Assembly: GCA_017935045.1 (NCBI GenBank)
Contig: JAGBIJ010000017.1
Coordinates: forward strand, 1 to 48,555
Reading direction: 5' to 3'
Origin: Muribaculaceae bacterium
GTDB taxonomy: Bacteria > Bacteroidota > Bacteroidia > Bacteroidales > Muribaculaceae
DNA: 48,555 nucleotides
A program made the position numbers and the translations under genes. The stretch's first letter is position 1, and each line of letters opens with the position of its first letter. Positions 41,033-48,555 of this stretch are shown in pieces. The notes under the pieces are model-generated. The model saw only the letters and a list, made by a program, of their open reading frames with translations. It made no database searches and was not told the DNA's origin.

Positions 41033-41078
41033 TAAAAGGGGATAAGTTATTACTATATTGAGTGTTAGACTACGGTCT

Positions 41079-43022
41079 TCACTCTATTGGCGCGGTCTGA
41101 CGTGCCACTTCATCGCCAATTAGCGCTGCAAAGTTAGCAATTTTCATTGAAACTGTGGCATCTTCGCCGTATTTTCTTACAGAAACCTCTCCGGCCTGTG
41201 CCTCCTTTTCGCCAACGATGAGCAGATAGGGGAACTTTTTCATCACGTTGTCACGAATCTTCTTGCCTATCTTTTCGTTGCGGTCGTCGACCACGGCGCG
41301 TACGTCTGCGGCGTCCAGCTGCTTGGCTACCTCCCAGGCGTAATCGTTGTATTTGTCTGAGATGGGGAGGACGGCACACTGCTCCGGTATCAGCCACAGG
41401 GGCAGACGGCCGGCGGTGTGCTCAAGCAGCACGGCCACGAAGCGCTCCATCGAGCCGAAGGGGGCGCGGTGAATCATTACCGGACGGTGCTTGGCGTTGT
41501 CCTTGCCGGTGTATTCCAGACCGAAGCGCTCGGGCAGGTTGTAGTCGACCTGAATGGTGCCGAGCTGCCAGCGACGTCCGATGGCATCTTTGACCATAAA
41601 GTCCAGCTTAGGACCGTAGAAAGCAGCTTCTCCCTCTACCTGACGCGCTTTCAGGCCTTTTTCGGCACAAGCCTCGATGATGGCGCTCTCTGCCAGGTGC
41701 CAATTCTCGTCCGAGCCTATATATTTGGTCTTGTTCTTGGGGTCGCGCAGAGAAATCTGAGCCTCGAAGTTATCAAACTTCAGAGCCTTGAATATGTACA
41801 GGATTATATCCATTACCTTCAGGAACTCGTCTTTGATCTGCTCGGGGGCGCAGAAGATATGGGCATCGTCCTGAGTAAATCCGCGCACTCGGGTCAGGCC
41901 GTGGAGCTCGCCGCTCTGCTCGTAGCGGTAGACGGTGCCGAATTCGGCCAGACGCAGAGGCAGCTCGCGGTAGGAACGGGGGAAAGCTTTGTATATCTCG
42001 CAGTGATGCGGGCAGTTCATCGGTTTGAGCAGATACTCCTCGCCTTCTTCGGGGGTATGGATAGGCTGGAAAGAGTCCTTGCCATATTTGGCCCAGTGGC
42101 CGGAGGTCACGTATAGCAGTTTGTTGCCGATATGCGGAGTAATAACCTGCAGGTAGCCATACTTCTTCTGTATCTTGCGCAGAAATTGCTCCAGGCGGTC
42201 ACGCAGGGCGGCGCCTTTGGGCAGCCACAGAGGCAGGCCCTGGCCTACTGTCGGAGAGAAAGCGAAAAGCTCCATCTCTTTTCCGAGCTTGCGGTGGTCG
42301 CGCTTCTTGGCCTCCTCCAGCAGAGCCAGATACTCGTCGAGCATCTTCTTTTTCGGGAAGGTTATGCCGTAGACGCGCACCAGCTGGTTGCGCTTCTCGT
42401 CTCCGCGCCAGTATGCTCCGGCCAGCGAGAGAATCTTGACAGCTTTGATGGGAGCGGTGGTGGGGATATGGGGACCGCGGCAGAGGTCGGTAAAGGCGCC
42501 CTGCGTGTAGGTGGTAATCGTGCCGTCCTCCAGCTCGCTGATAAGCTCGCACTTGTAGGTCTCGCCACGGTCGCCAAACATCTTCAGAGCGTCGGACTTG
42601 GTAATATCCTTGCGGACAATAGCCTCTTTGCGAGCCACAAGCTCAGCCATCTTTTTCTCGATTTTGTCGAAATCGTCGGCTGTAATCTTGTGTTCACCGG
42701 GATCTATGTCGTAATAAAAACCGTTCTCGATAGCGGGGCCAATACCGAATTTAACTCCGGGATAAAGCTCCTGCAGAGCCTCGGCCAGCAGATGGGCGGA
42801 CGAATGCCAGAAAGCGTGCTTGCCTTCGGGATCGTCCCATTTGAAGAGTTCGATGGCAGCGTCTTCGGTCACGGGGCGGGAGATATCCCATTCCTGACCG
42901 TTGATTTTGGCGGCGAGTACGTCAGCGGCAAAACGCGGGCTGATGCTTTGGGCCACTTCGTATGGAGTGACACCTGACTCAAATTCCTTTACCGAGCCAT
43001 CGGGAAATGTAATATTAATCAT
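41079..43022 (-). CDS. thrS: Threonyl-tRNA synthetase
   Basis: 647 residues, full length. N-terminal TGS domain (1-60: Phe-Pro-Asp-Gly-Ser-Val-Lys), the editing domain with His-Ser-Ser-Ala-His (about 74-78) and a later Cys-Arg-Gly-Pro-His, the class II catalytic core with Met-Asn-Cys-Pro-His-His-Cys (zinc cysteine in this motif) and [11 protein letters not shown], and the anticodon-binding domain at the C-terminus. It charges tRNA-Thr and edits Ser-tRNA-Thr. First gene of the thrS-infC-rpmI-rplT operon, with a full-consensus promoter. Confidence 0.96.
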   Translation of the reverse strand: MINITFPDGSVKEFESGVTPYEVAQSISPRFAADVLAAKINGQEWDISRPVTEDAAIELFKWDDPEGKHAFWHSSAHLLAEALQELYPGVKFGIGPAIENGFYYDIDPGEHKITADDFDKIEKKMAELVARKEAIVRKDITKSDALKMFGDRGETYKCELISELEDGTITTYTQGAFTDLCRGPHIPTTAPIKAVKILSLAGAYWRGDEKRNQLVRVYGITFPKKKMLDEYLALLEEAKKRDHRKLGKEMELFAFSPTVGQGLPLWLPKGAALRDRLEQFLRKIQKKYGYLQVITPHIGNKLLYVTSGHWAKYGKDSFQPIHTPEEGEEYLLKPMNCPHHCEIYKAFPRSYRELPLRLAEFGTVYRYEQSGELHGLTRVRGFTQDDAHIFCAPEQIKDEFLKVMDIILYIFKALKFDNFEAQISLRDPKNKTKYIGSDENWHLAESAIIEACAEKGLKARQVEGEAAFYGPKLDFMVKDAIGRRWQLGTIQVDYNLPERFGLEYTGKDNAKHRPVMIHRAPFGSMERFVAVLLEHTAGRLPLWLIPEQCAVLPISDKYNDYAWEVAKQLDAADVRAVVDDRNEKIGKKIRDNVMKKFPYLLIVGEKEAQAGEVSVRKYGEDATVSMKIANFAALIGDEVARQTAPIE

Positions 43023-43098
43023 TTGTCGATAATTATATACTATTCTTTAATATAAAGGCTTTTAGCTTGCATCCGCTTACTACTCGCCCAAATCGCCA

Positions 43099-43130
43099 CA
43101 AAATTACTAAAAATTTTCTGTTCAGGCAAA
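43099..43130 (-). promoter_or_regulatory. Promoter of the thrS operon
   Basis: Minus strand TTTG (43130-43127), 20-nt spacer, TAATTTTG (43106-43099). The leader is about 70 nt and too short and AT-rich for a T-box. Confidence 0.85.
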
Positions 43131-43158
43131 TAAAAAATCGTCAGAGGCTGTCAGCAGG

Positions 43159-45378
43159 TCAGCGGGACACACCTTTTACGCCGCGCACGCCCTCTATCTT
43201 GCGAATGAGCGAGGCCAGGCGGTCTGTGCCGGTAACGCCGAGCACGAGGTAGCCCTGAAAGAGTCCGTCGTGGGAATCTATGGAGATATTGCGCAGCTGC
43301 ACATCGCTCTCTTTAGTGATGATGGAGGTAATGTTGGTCACGATGCCTATGTCGTCTTGCCCTACTATACGTAAGCTGACAGACATAAGGCCGCCCTTCG
43401 CGCCGCTCCAGGCCACGGGGATAAGCCGATAGGGATACCGCTGACGGATATGGGCGGCGTTCGGGCAGTCGGACCGATGGACCTTGATTACGCCGTCTGC
43501 GCTGACAAAGCCAAATACATCATCGCCATAAATAGGAGCGCAGCAACGGGCCATCTTATAATTCAGCCCCTTGATGTTTTTTTCGCCTATGACCAGCACG
43601 TCGGTTGCGGAGCGGTCTTCCTGTATTTCCTCAAGACGGAATTCTCCGGCGCCCACATGCCCCTCTGCGCCCTCACGCCCCTCCGCCTCCTGACATAGGC
43701 CTATGACCCGGTTCAGGTCGAGTACGCCGTCGGCCACGGCGGCATAGAAATCTGTCGCAAACTTGTATCCGAGCTTTTTGACGGCCTTCATGAGAGTCTG
43801 CTCGTCGATATCGAGTTTGCGGTTCTTGATACGGCGCTCCAGCAGCTCCTTGCCCAAATCCGCCTGACGGGCTTTGGCATCGTTCAGAGCCTGCTTGATG
43901 CGGTTGCGCGCGCGGGAGGTAGTCACAATGCCCAGCCAGTCCTGTTTGGGGGTCTGGGTAGAGGCAGTAAGTATCTCCACCGTGTCGCCGCTCTTTATCT
44001 TATATGAGATTTTCTCGTGGCGGCCGTTGACGATAGCGCCCGTACAGCGACAGCCGACGTTGCTGTGTATATGAAAAGCGAAATCGAGTATGGAACCGCC
44101 GGCAGGCAGACGGAACAGGTCCCCTTTCGGTGTGAAAGCGAAGACCTCCTTGTCATAGTCATCCATGCGGACCGTCTTCATCAGCTGCATGGGGCCGGCC
44201 TCGGCAGTCTCCAGGATATCGCGTATATTGTTCATCCACTGATCCGTGGCATCGCTCTTGCCCCCCTTGTAGCGCCAGTGGGCGGCCAGACCCTTCTCGG
44301 CCACGAGATCCATGCGCACTGTGCGGAACTGCACCTCCACCCATTTGGAACCGGGGCCCATGACGGTGGCGTGCAGCGACTCGTAGCCGTTGCTTTTGGG
44401 TATGGATATCCAGTCCTTCATACGCGCCGGATTGGCTGTGTACATATCCGCAAGAATACTGTATGCAAGCCAGCAGTCGCTCTTCTCCTTCTCGCGCGGG
44501 GTGTCGATGATCACGCGGATGGCAAACAGATCGTAGATATGCGCCATATCCACCTTCTGCTTCTTGATTTTCGCCCAGATGGAGGAGATGGACTTCGTGC
44601 GCCCTTTGATAGTGAAACGCAGGCCGGCCTCCTCAAGCTTCTTCTTTACCGGAGCGATGAAGGCTGCTATATATGCATCGCGGTCACTCTTGGTCTCATT
44701 CAGGCGACGGGCTATCTTGGTAAAAATCTCGCGGTTGGTATACTTCATGCTGAGATCCTCCAGCTCTCCCTTTATCTTGTATAGGCCGAGCCTGTGAGCC
44801 AACTGGGCATAGAGGCAGTTGGCCTCGAAAGCCACGGTGCGCACCCAGTTGTCATCGGGATGGCGGTTGATGATGCGCATCAGGGCCAGACACTCCGTAA
44901 TCATCATGATTATGACACGTATGTCCTGGGCGAGCGACAGCAGCAGTCCGCGGAAATTGTCCTGGCTGACGCTTGTGCCGCGCGAGGCGAACTCCCTGAC
45001 CTTGGCGTGGCCGGCCACCAGCGACCAGACATCCTCTCCCCATCTGCCGCACACCTCTTTTTTGTCCACGGCTCCGGTCTGCACCGGGACACTCAGCAAT
45101 ATAGCCAGCAATATGTTGCGGTCGGCATCCACCATACGCGCAAAAATAGAAGCGGTCTGCAGCACGAGCATAGCGCGCGATATAGCGTGTTCGTCGCGTT
45201 GAGACTCCTTAGGGCAGGCCAACGCGGCGCGCAGCAATATCTTCCTTTCCGCAACCGTCAGACAGTGACCGGCGGAACGCATCAGTTCTCCAAGAGCTTT
45301 CTTTATCTCCCGCTTCTCGCGCGATGACAACGGCGCGTCAATCTCAGCGGGATAGGCGTAAGTTTTTGTCACGGACAT
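43159..45378 (-). CDS. relA: RelA-type (p)ppGpp synthetase with degenerate hydrolase domain
   Basis: 739 residues. Order of domains: HD-like (about 25-190), synthetase (about 210-370), TGS (about 390-460), and a C-terminal zinc-finger/ACT region (from about 620). The synthetase site is intact: Gly-Arg-Thr-Lys-Ser-Ile-Ser-Ser-Ile, Tyr-Asp-Leu-Phe-Ala-Ile-Arg-Val-Ile, Pro-Lys-Ser-Asn-Gly-Tyr-Glu-Ser-Leu-His and Glu-Val-Gln-Phe-Arg-Thr. The hydrolase residues are gone: the position of the metal-binding His-Asp in Leu-Leu-His-Asp reads Leu-Leu-Ser-Val, and the later Leu-Ala-Asp-Arg-Leu-His-Asn is not present. It should make but not break (p)ppGpp, so a second Rel/SpoT enzyme is expected elsewhere in the genome. 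Confidence 0.9.
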   Translation of the reverse strand: MSVTKTYAYPAEIDAPLSSREKREIKKALGELMRSAGHCLTVAERKILLRAALACPKESQRDEHAISRAMLVLQTASIFARMVDADRNILLAILLSVPVQTGAVDKKEVCGRWGEDVWSLVAGHAKVREFASRGTSVSQDNFRGLLLSLAQDIRVIIMMITECLALMRIINRHPDDNWVRTVAFEANCLYAQLAHRLGLYKIKGELEDLSMKYTNREIFTKIARRLNETKSDRDAYIAAFIAPVKKKLEEAGLRFTIKGRTKSISSIWAKIKKQKVDMAHIYDLFAIRVIIDTPREKEKSDCWLAYSILADMYTANPARMKDWISIPKSNGYESLHATVMGPGSKWVEVQFRTVRMDLVAEKGLAAHWRYKGGKSDATDQWMNNIRDILETAEAGPMQLMKTVRMDDYDKEVFAFTPKGDLFRLPAGGSILDFAFHIHSNVGCRCTGAIVNGRHEKISYKIKSGDTVEILTASTQTPKQDWLGIVTTSRARNRIKQALNDAKARQADLGKELLERRIKNRKLDIDEQTLMKAVKKLGYKFATDFYAAVADGVLDLNRVIGLCQEAEGREGAEGHVGAGEFRLEEIQEDRSATDVLVIGEKNIKGLNYKMARCCAPIYGDDVFGFVSADGVIKVHRSDCPNAAHIRQRYPYRLIPVAWSGAKGGLMSVSLRIVGQDDIGIVTNITSIITKESDVQLRNISIDSHDGLFQGYLVLGVTGTDRLASLIRKIEGVRGVKGVSR

Positions 45379-45388
45379 AATCTACACT

Positions 45389-45404
45389 TTTAGAGGCTGT
45401 TTAA
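45389..45404 (-). repeat. Recurrent pre-start motif, copy 3
   Basis: Minus strand TTAAACAGCCTCTAAA, ten bases before the relA start codon. Confidence 0.6.
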
Positions 45405-45430
45405 CAATAAAAACTGTGAGAATCAAAATG

Positions 45431-45438
45431 CAAATGTA
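45431..45438 (-). promoter_or_regulatory. -7 box of relA
   Basis: Minus strand TACATTTG, a full -7 match, just after the stop of the hydrolase gene. The -33 is not at the right distance. Confidence 0.4.
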
Positions 45439-45449
45439 ACAAAAAATCT

Positions 45450-46628
45450 TCAATGCGTATCTATAAATCTGAAAATAGTGTCGTAGGCGGCTTCGCGCAC
45501 GCGCGGACGGGAGAGAATCAGGTCATGCATGCCGTCTTCTATCGCCGTTACCACCGGCTCCTTGCCCAACTTCTGTCCGCGCTTCTGCAGGTCAGTGGGA
45601 TTGAGTACGATGTCGGCGTCCATACACTGCGGCGTCCACCGGCACTCATGCAGTCCGCGTGAGGAGTGCATTACCAGCACAGGCACCGTTATGTTGCGGC
45701 CATTCTTCATCAGCTTGCTCTGGGCGCGGCTCACGGCGCGTATCCACGAGGCGGTCACGGGCGGCGAGTACACCATCTTCCAGTCCGTGTTGTATTCCCA
45801 TTCGCCATGATACTGACGCAGCAAGGAGTGGGAATAGGCGTCGCAATCGCCCTGGTCTATCTTGGTGTCCGGGCTGAGCGCGCCCCACAGGGTAACAGCA
45901 GGTATAAGCGCGTTGCGGTAAAAGGCGTTGAAATTCCACTCCAGGAAAGGGCTGTCGGTTACAAGACGCCTTACCCCGCAACGCGCGCCGCGCAACGCGG
46001 TGTACAGAGCCGTGGTCAGGCCGCCCGTGGAGTGACCCGAAAGCGTAATGTCGGTAATGCCGTCGCGCCGCATCAGGGTAAGAGCCGCGTCGATGTCCTC
46101 GAAATACTCGCGCATATCCCTGACATTGAAGGGATACTGCCAGGGGCGCAGACTGCGCCCGTAGCGCCGCAAGTCTACGGCATAGAAATTGATGCCCCGG
46201 GCGTTGAAGCGCTCCCCCATCTCCTTCTGAAAGAAATAGTCATTGAAGCCATGCACATACAGCACCCCCTTGCCGCCGCCGCAGCGTCGACGCACCACTG
46301 TGCAGACCACCGGGCCGTCGAACGAATCGCCGAGATTTACGCTCCGCGCCTCGTAGCCCTCCAGTATGTCCGGATGCCACACCGTGTCGGCAGAGATAGT
46401 CCTCTCCCCCTTATACTTCTCCGGATGCAGCTCGGCCTCCACCGTGGCCTCCGAGCCCGGAGCGGCGACAGCCGTATGGAGGCTCTTGGCCGTAGCTGTG
46501 GTATCCGCTTCTGCCTGCGCTCTCGCCGCCACGGCATACCCGCAGACAACTAACAACACAGCGAGCAGAGGCACGGTCACGCGCAGACGGCCTCCCGTCT
46601 TTCTATATGATTTCTCAATCTTTCGCAT
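45450..46628 (-). CDS. Exported alpha/beta hydrolase (serine esterase or lipase type)
   Basis: 392 residues. A basic start and a hydrophobic segment (about 15-38) form a signal peptide or anchor. After an Ala-rich linker the alpha/beta hydrolase fold begins near residue 95: Val-Leu-Tyr-Val-His-Gly-Phe-Asn-Asp-Tyr (oxyanion region), Ala-Val-Asp-Leu-Arg-Arg-Tyr-Gly-Arg-Ser, the nucleophile Ser200 in Gly-His-Ser-Thr-Gly-Gly, and a late Asp-Gly-Met-His-Asp that supplies the histidine. It resembles monoacylglycerol-lipase-like serine hydrolases; substrate unknown. It probably acts in the periplasm. Single gene; a -7 box lies 24 bases upstream. Confidence 0.85.
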   Translation of the reverse strand: MRKIEKSYRKTGGRLRVTVPLLAVLLVVCGYAVAARAQAEADTTATAKSLHTAVAAPGSEATVEAELHPEKYKGERTISADTVWHPDILEGYEARSVNLGDSFDGPVVCTVVRRRCGGGKGVLYVHGFNDYFFQKEMGERFNARGINFYAVDLRRYGRSLRPWQYPFNVRDMREYFEDIDAALTLMRRDGITDITLSGHSTGGLTTALYTALRGARCGVRRLVTDSPFLEWNFNAFYRNALIPAVTLWGALSPDTKIDQGDCDAYSHSLLRQYHGEWEYNTDWKMVYSPPVTASWIRAVSRAQSKLMKNGRNITVPVLVMHSSRGLHECRWTPQCMDADIVLNPTDLQKRGQKLGKEPVVTAIEDGMHDLILSRPRVREAAYDTIFRFIDTH

Positions 46629-46651
46629 ACCTATATAACGTCCCCGCGAGC

Positions 46652-46659
46652 CAAAAGTA
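46652..46659 (-). promoter_or_regulatory. -7 box of the alpha/beta hydrolase gene
   Basis: Minus strand TACTTTTG, full -7 match, 24 bases from the start. No TTG at the expected distance. Confidence 0.4.
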
Positions 46660-46761
46660 TCGGCAAGCGCCCGATTTTACCCGCCGCAAACCCACATACA
46701 CCTGTCACTCAAACCATTCCCGGCACAAGCCTCACTTGAAAATAAAAAATATCTACAACGA

Positions 46762-46792
46762 TTTGTAAATTTAAGAAATTATGTGTAAATTG
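46762..46792 (+). promoter_or_regulatory. Promoter of the RHS-zincin cassette
   Basis: TTTG (46762-46765), 20-nt spacer, TAAATTG (46786-46792; the last position of the -7 box deviates). The leader is about 50 nt. The surrounding DNA is very AT-rich. Confidence 0.65.
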
Positions 46793-46848
46793 CAGCGGGA
46801 AACTAAAAAAATGCAAATCACGCAATACCAATAATCAAAAAGCAGGCC

Positions 46849-47865
46849 ATGAAAACAACTCCTCTAATCCCCGCATTTATTCCTTCACGATCCCGGGGAA
46901 GGCCGCGCCTGTATCGCAATGTGACGGGTTATTATCCTTACGGCATTGCCTTCGCAGACTGGCGGGGAGAAGAGCGGTACGGCTACGGAGGCAAGGAGCA
47001 GGACAGGGCCTGCGGGCTTGACTTGCATGATTTCCACGCGCGGCAGTATGATGCCCAGACGTGCCGGTTCACGAGCATGGATCCGCTGGCGGAGCAGTAT
47101 GCGGCGAACTCGCCATACGTCTACTGCCTGTCGAACCCGGTGGCGTATACCGACCCGTCGGGAATGACTATAAAGGTAGACTACGGCGACCCAAGATTTG
47201 GCTTTACTTATGATCGTAAAAAAAGTACTGCGGAGCTTTTTCCTTCAGACAATAGCAAGAGTCAATCTTCTGAGGTAACAGAATACTATAGAACCGCTTG
47301 CGAAGCATTGGATTATTTATATACATCTCCTCATGGCAAAGAAATAATAGAATATCTTATGGCGTCTTCATACGAAATTATAATCAGGCCGCCAAATAAC
47401 GGGAAAAATCAATATGAACCAGCATCCAAAGCAAGTTCCAGAGCGAATGTAGAAGAAATGCTTTATTGCGGATTGACGGCACATAATCCTGGCTGCGGTG
47501 GAATTGTCTACTGGAGTCCAGACGATGATGTATGCGAGTTTGCAAACAATAAAAAGCGTACGTCAGCAATAGGAATGGCGCACGAGTTGGGGCATGCTTA
47601 TGATGCCGCACAAGGGAAGATGTATCCATCGTTCGAATCAGAATGTTATACACCGTACTACCATGGAATATATAAATCGGAATGGAATGCGGTCTACCAT
47701 GAAAACATTATTCGGATGCAACTCGGCAAACCCTTGCGGCATTATTATTATCAACAAGAGGATGAGAATGGTTTTTTGAACAATAGTGGATATAAAATGA
47801 CTAAGCAGAATCAACCTGTGGACTATGAGCCATTTTCATCATCCAAACCCCAAAAGATTAAATGA
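46849..47865 (+). CDS. Orphan RHS core tip fused to a zincin-type toxin domain
   Basis: 338 residues. Residues about 28-105 are the C-terminal end of an RHS repeat-associated core: Gly-Tyr-Tyr-Pro-Tyr-Gly, Tyr-Gly-Gly-Lys-Glu, Tyr-Asp-Ala-Gln-Thr-Cys-Arg-Phe-Thr-Ser-Met-Asp-Pro-Leu-Ala-Glu, Tyr-Cys-Leu-Ser-Asn-Pro-Val and Asp-Pro-Ser-Gly-Met, after which RHS proteins carry variable toxins. No YD repeats and no signal peptide precede it. The variable part contains a metallopeptidase site His245-Glu-Leu-Gly-His249, and Glu278 or Glu285 in Glu-Trp-Asn-Ala-Val-Tyr-His-Glu-Asn as a likely third ligand, as in M91/NleD-like zincins. Base composition changes at the junction (GC 37 of 60 at 47041-47100, 20 of 60 at 47341-47400), a sign of cassette exchange. 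The next gene starts one base after its stop. Confidence 0.75.
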   Translation: MKTTPLIPAFIPSRSRGRPRLYRNVTGYYPYGIAFADWRGEERYGYGGKEQDRACGLDLHDFHARQYDAQTCRFTSMDPLAEQYAANSPYVYCLSNPVAYTDPSGMTIKVDYGDPRFGFTYDRKKSTAELFPSDNSKSQSSEVTEYYRTACEALDYLYTSPHGKEIIEYLMASSYEIIIRPPNNGKNQYEPASKASSRANVEEMLYCGLTAHNPGCGGIVYWSPDDDVCEFANNKKRTSAIGMAHELGHAYDAAQGKMYPSFESECYTPYYHGIYKSEWNAVYHENIIRMQLGKPLRHYYYQQEDENGFLNNSGYKMTKQNQPVDYEPFSSSKPQKIK

Positions 47866-47866
47866 G

Positions 47867-48460
47867 ATGAATAGGTTAAGGAAGACAAAGGCGGCCGTTA
47901 TCATGGCAGTTGCGGTTATGTCGGTTTGTGCTGTTGCGCAGCAACCGAGGAGGGAAAGCTGCGGAGTGACTCACGATGGTTTTTATATCGGTCAAAATAA
48001 CCAGGCCGTTAAGTGCATTACTCTTGACGGGGTAATCCGCGCACTCGTTCCCTGGTATGCAGAGACCAATACAATGCAAGATGACCTCCCGGGATTCAAT
48101 ATGATCGGCACGAGATTCACTCCCGAACTTGAAGATGAGCTTGAAGCCGAGGCTATAGTGGATAGGGACATAGCGAAGTGGTACCTTGAGACAAAAGGAC
48201 GCATACCGAAGTGTGTGGCGCTCCTGAAGAAGTGGATCAGGTATTGCTTCGGTTACAGGAATGAGAACAACGAGAGGATATTGCGCATGTGTTATGTAGA
48301 TTCAATTCATGCAATTTATGCATTGGATGACCTGAATCTGTATCCTCGGCCTCGCGGTCTTGACTACGTTATAGACGATCCGAATGAAGATGGGATGCGA
48401 GGCATTGATGTGCAGATAAATATGCACACCAAAAGGATAGAGTCGATCAAACATCTATAA
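47867..48460 (+). CDS. Exported protein, candidate immunity to the zincin toxin
   Basis: 197 residues from Met-Asn-Arg-Leu-Arg-Lys, with a signal peptide to about residue 25 (ending Ala-Val-Ala-Gln-Gln). The body is acidic in the middle (Glu-Leu-Glu-Asp-Glu-Leu-Glu-Ala-Glu-Ala), has an Arg/Tyr-rich helical segment, and ends with Asp-Val-Gln-Ile-Asn-Met-His. No family recognised. An in-frame ATG at 47825 lies inside the toxin gene and would bury the signal peptide, so it is rejected. The one-base gap after the toxin stop suggests translational coupling. Immunity is inferred from position only; the signal peptide would fit protection in the periplasm. Confidence 0.6.
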   Translation: MNRLRKTKAAVIMAVAVMSVCAVAQQPRRESCGVTHDGFYIGQNNQAVKCITLDGVIRALVPWYAETNTMQDDLPGFNMIGTRFTPELEDELEAEAIVDRDIAKWYLETKGRIPKCVALLKKWIRYCFGYRNENNERILRMCYVDSIHAIYALDDLNLYPRPRGLDYVIDDPNEDGMRGIDVQINMHTKRIESIKHL

Positions 48461-48470
48461 TAGGACAGTG

Positions 48471-48555
48471 ATGAACAGAGTGATTTTATACAGTATTATT
48501 GTAGCGACGGCCATATTCAGCTCCTCAACCGTAGGCGCGCATAGCGGAGTTATGC
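48471..48555 (+). CDS. Start of a further exported protein (cut by window edge)
   Basis: 28 residues from ATG 48471, reading Met-Asn-Arg-Val-Ile-Leu-Tyr-Ser-Ile-Ile, a hydrophobic core and Ser-Thr-Val-Gly-Ala-His, a signal peptide. It begins 10 bases after the previous stop, so it is in the same transcript. It may be a second immunity-type or related exported gene; nothing more can be seen. Confidence 0.5.
   Translation, partial: MNRVILYSIIVATAIFSSSTVGAHSGVM

Noticed and set aside
43023-43098. T-box leader for thrS
   Set aside because: Leader of about 70 nt, AT-rich, with no T-box sequence or terminator stem.
43141-43155. AGAGGCTGT near the relA stop as another motif copy
   Set aside because: The TTTAA half is missing.

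Overview
The window reads as chromosomal DNA of a gut Bacteroidales bacterium, most likely Muribaculaceae (S24-7) or a close relative. The grounds are family-level: etfBA plus acyl-CoA dehydrogenase in Bacteroides order, class III fructose-bisphosphatase, DUF3943, DUF4270 and DUF4890-like proteins, type IX (T9SS) C-terminal sorting tails, NADP-glutamate dehydrogenase, almost no Shine-Dalgarno sequences, and many promoters of the Bacteroidetes primary-sigma form TTTG - about 20 nt - TAnnTTTG. Eight of these have exactly 20 nt between a TTG and a full -7 box (umuC, fbp, the M6 peptidase, the FN3 giant, rplY, the XRE leader, gdhA, thrS). The GC-rich coding and AT-rich intergenic DNA fit the same group. 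No rRNA, tRNA, CRISPR array or insertion sequence was found.

Layout. 1-4170: tail of an unknown gene, then the etfB-etfA-acyl-CoA dehydrogenase operon with an operator-like palindrome and a strong terminator. 4397-9299: leftward set of a degenerate ThiE-like protein, Fe superoxide dismutase, a TPR protein and a DUF3943 outer-membrane protein. 9385-12960: umuC, convergent with class III fbp. 13022-21690: a Spy-like protein, then two large T9SS-type exported proteins (M6 metalloprotease and a 1501-residue FN3/MAM-like protein) fired divergently from overlapping promoters. 21732-24425: an exported DJ-1 protein with a C-terminal frameshift, then the rplY-pth-hslR translation operon. 24403-26714: five small, overlapping or tightly packed genes for exported or membrane proteins of unknown function, headed by a small XRE regulator with a long structured leader. 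26754-29150: a membrane-anchored discoidin-like protein and gdhA. 29244-34775: a tightly packed leftward run panC-panD-ffh-folD-capA-like-lipid kinase. 34946-39450: a half-length glycogen-synthase-like protein with a DUF4270 lipoprotein, and a TonB-type outer-membrane barrel. 39546-45438: thrS-infC-rpmI-rplT and a RelA-type ppGpp synthetase with a dead hydrolase domain. 45450-48555: an exported alpha/beta hydrolase, then a small accessory island in which an orphan RHS tip is fused to a zincin-type toxin domain and followed one base later by a signal-peptide protein (candidate immunity), then a further truncated exported protein.

How it fits together. Most of the window is core metabolism and translation (electron transfer and acyl-CoA oxidation or reduction, gluconeogenesis, nitrogen assimilation, pantothenate and folate, SRP, ribosome, stringent response). 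The accessory and least understood parts are the five-gene small exported protein operon (24481-26080), the RHS-zincin cassette (46762-48555), and a 16-base motif found just upstream of three unrelated start codons. Everything here is read by eye from sequence; no alignment, structure prediction or database search was run.
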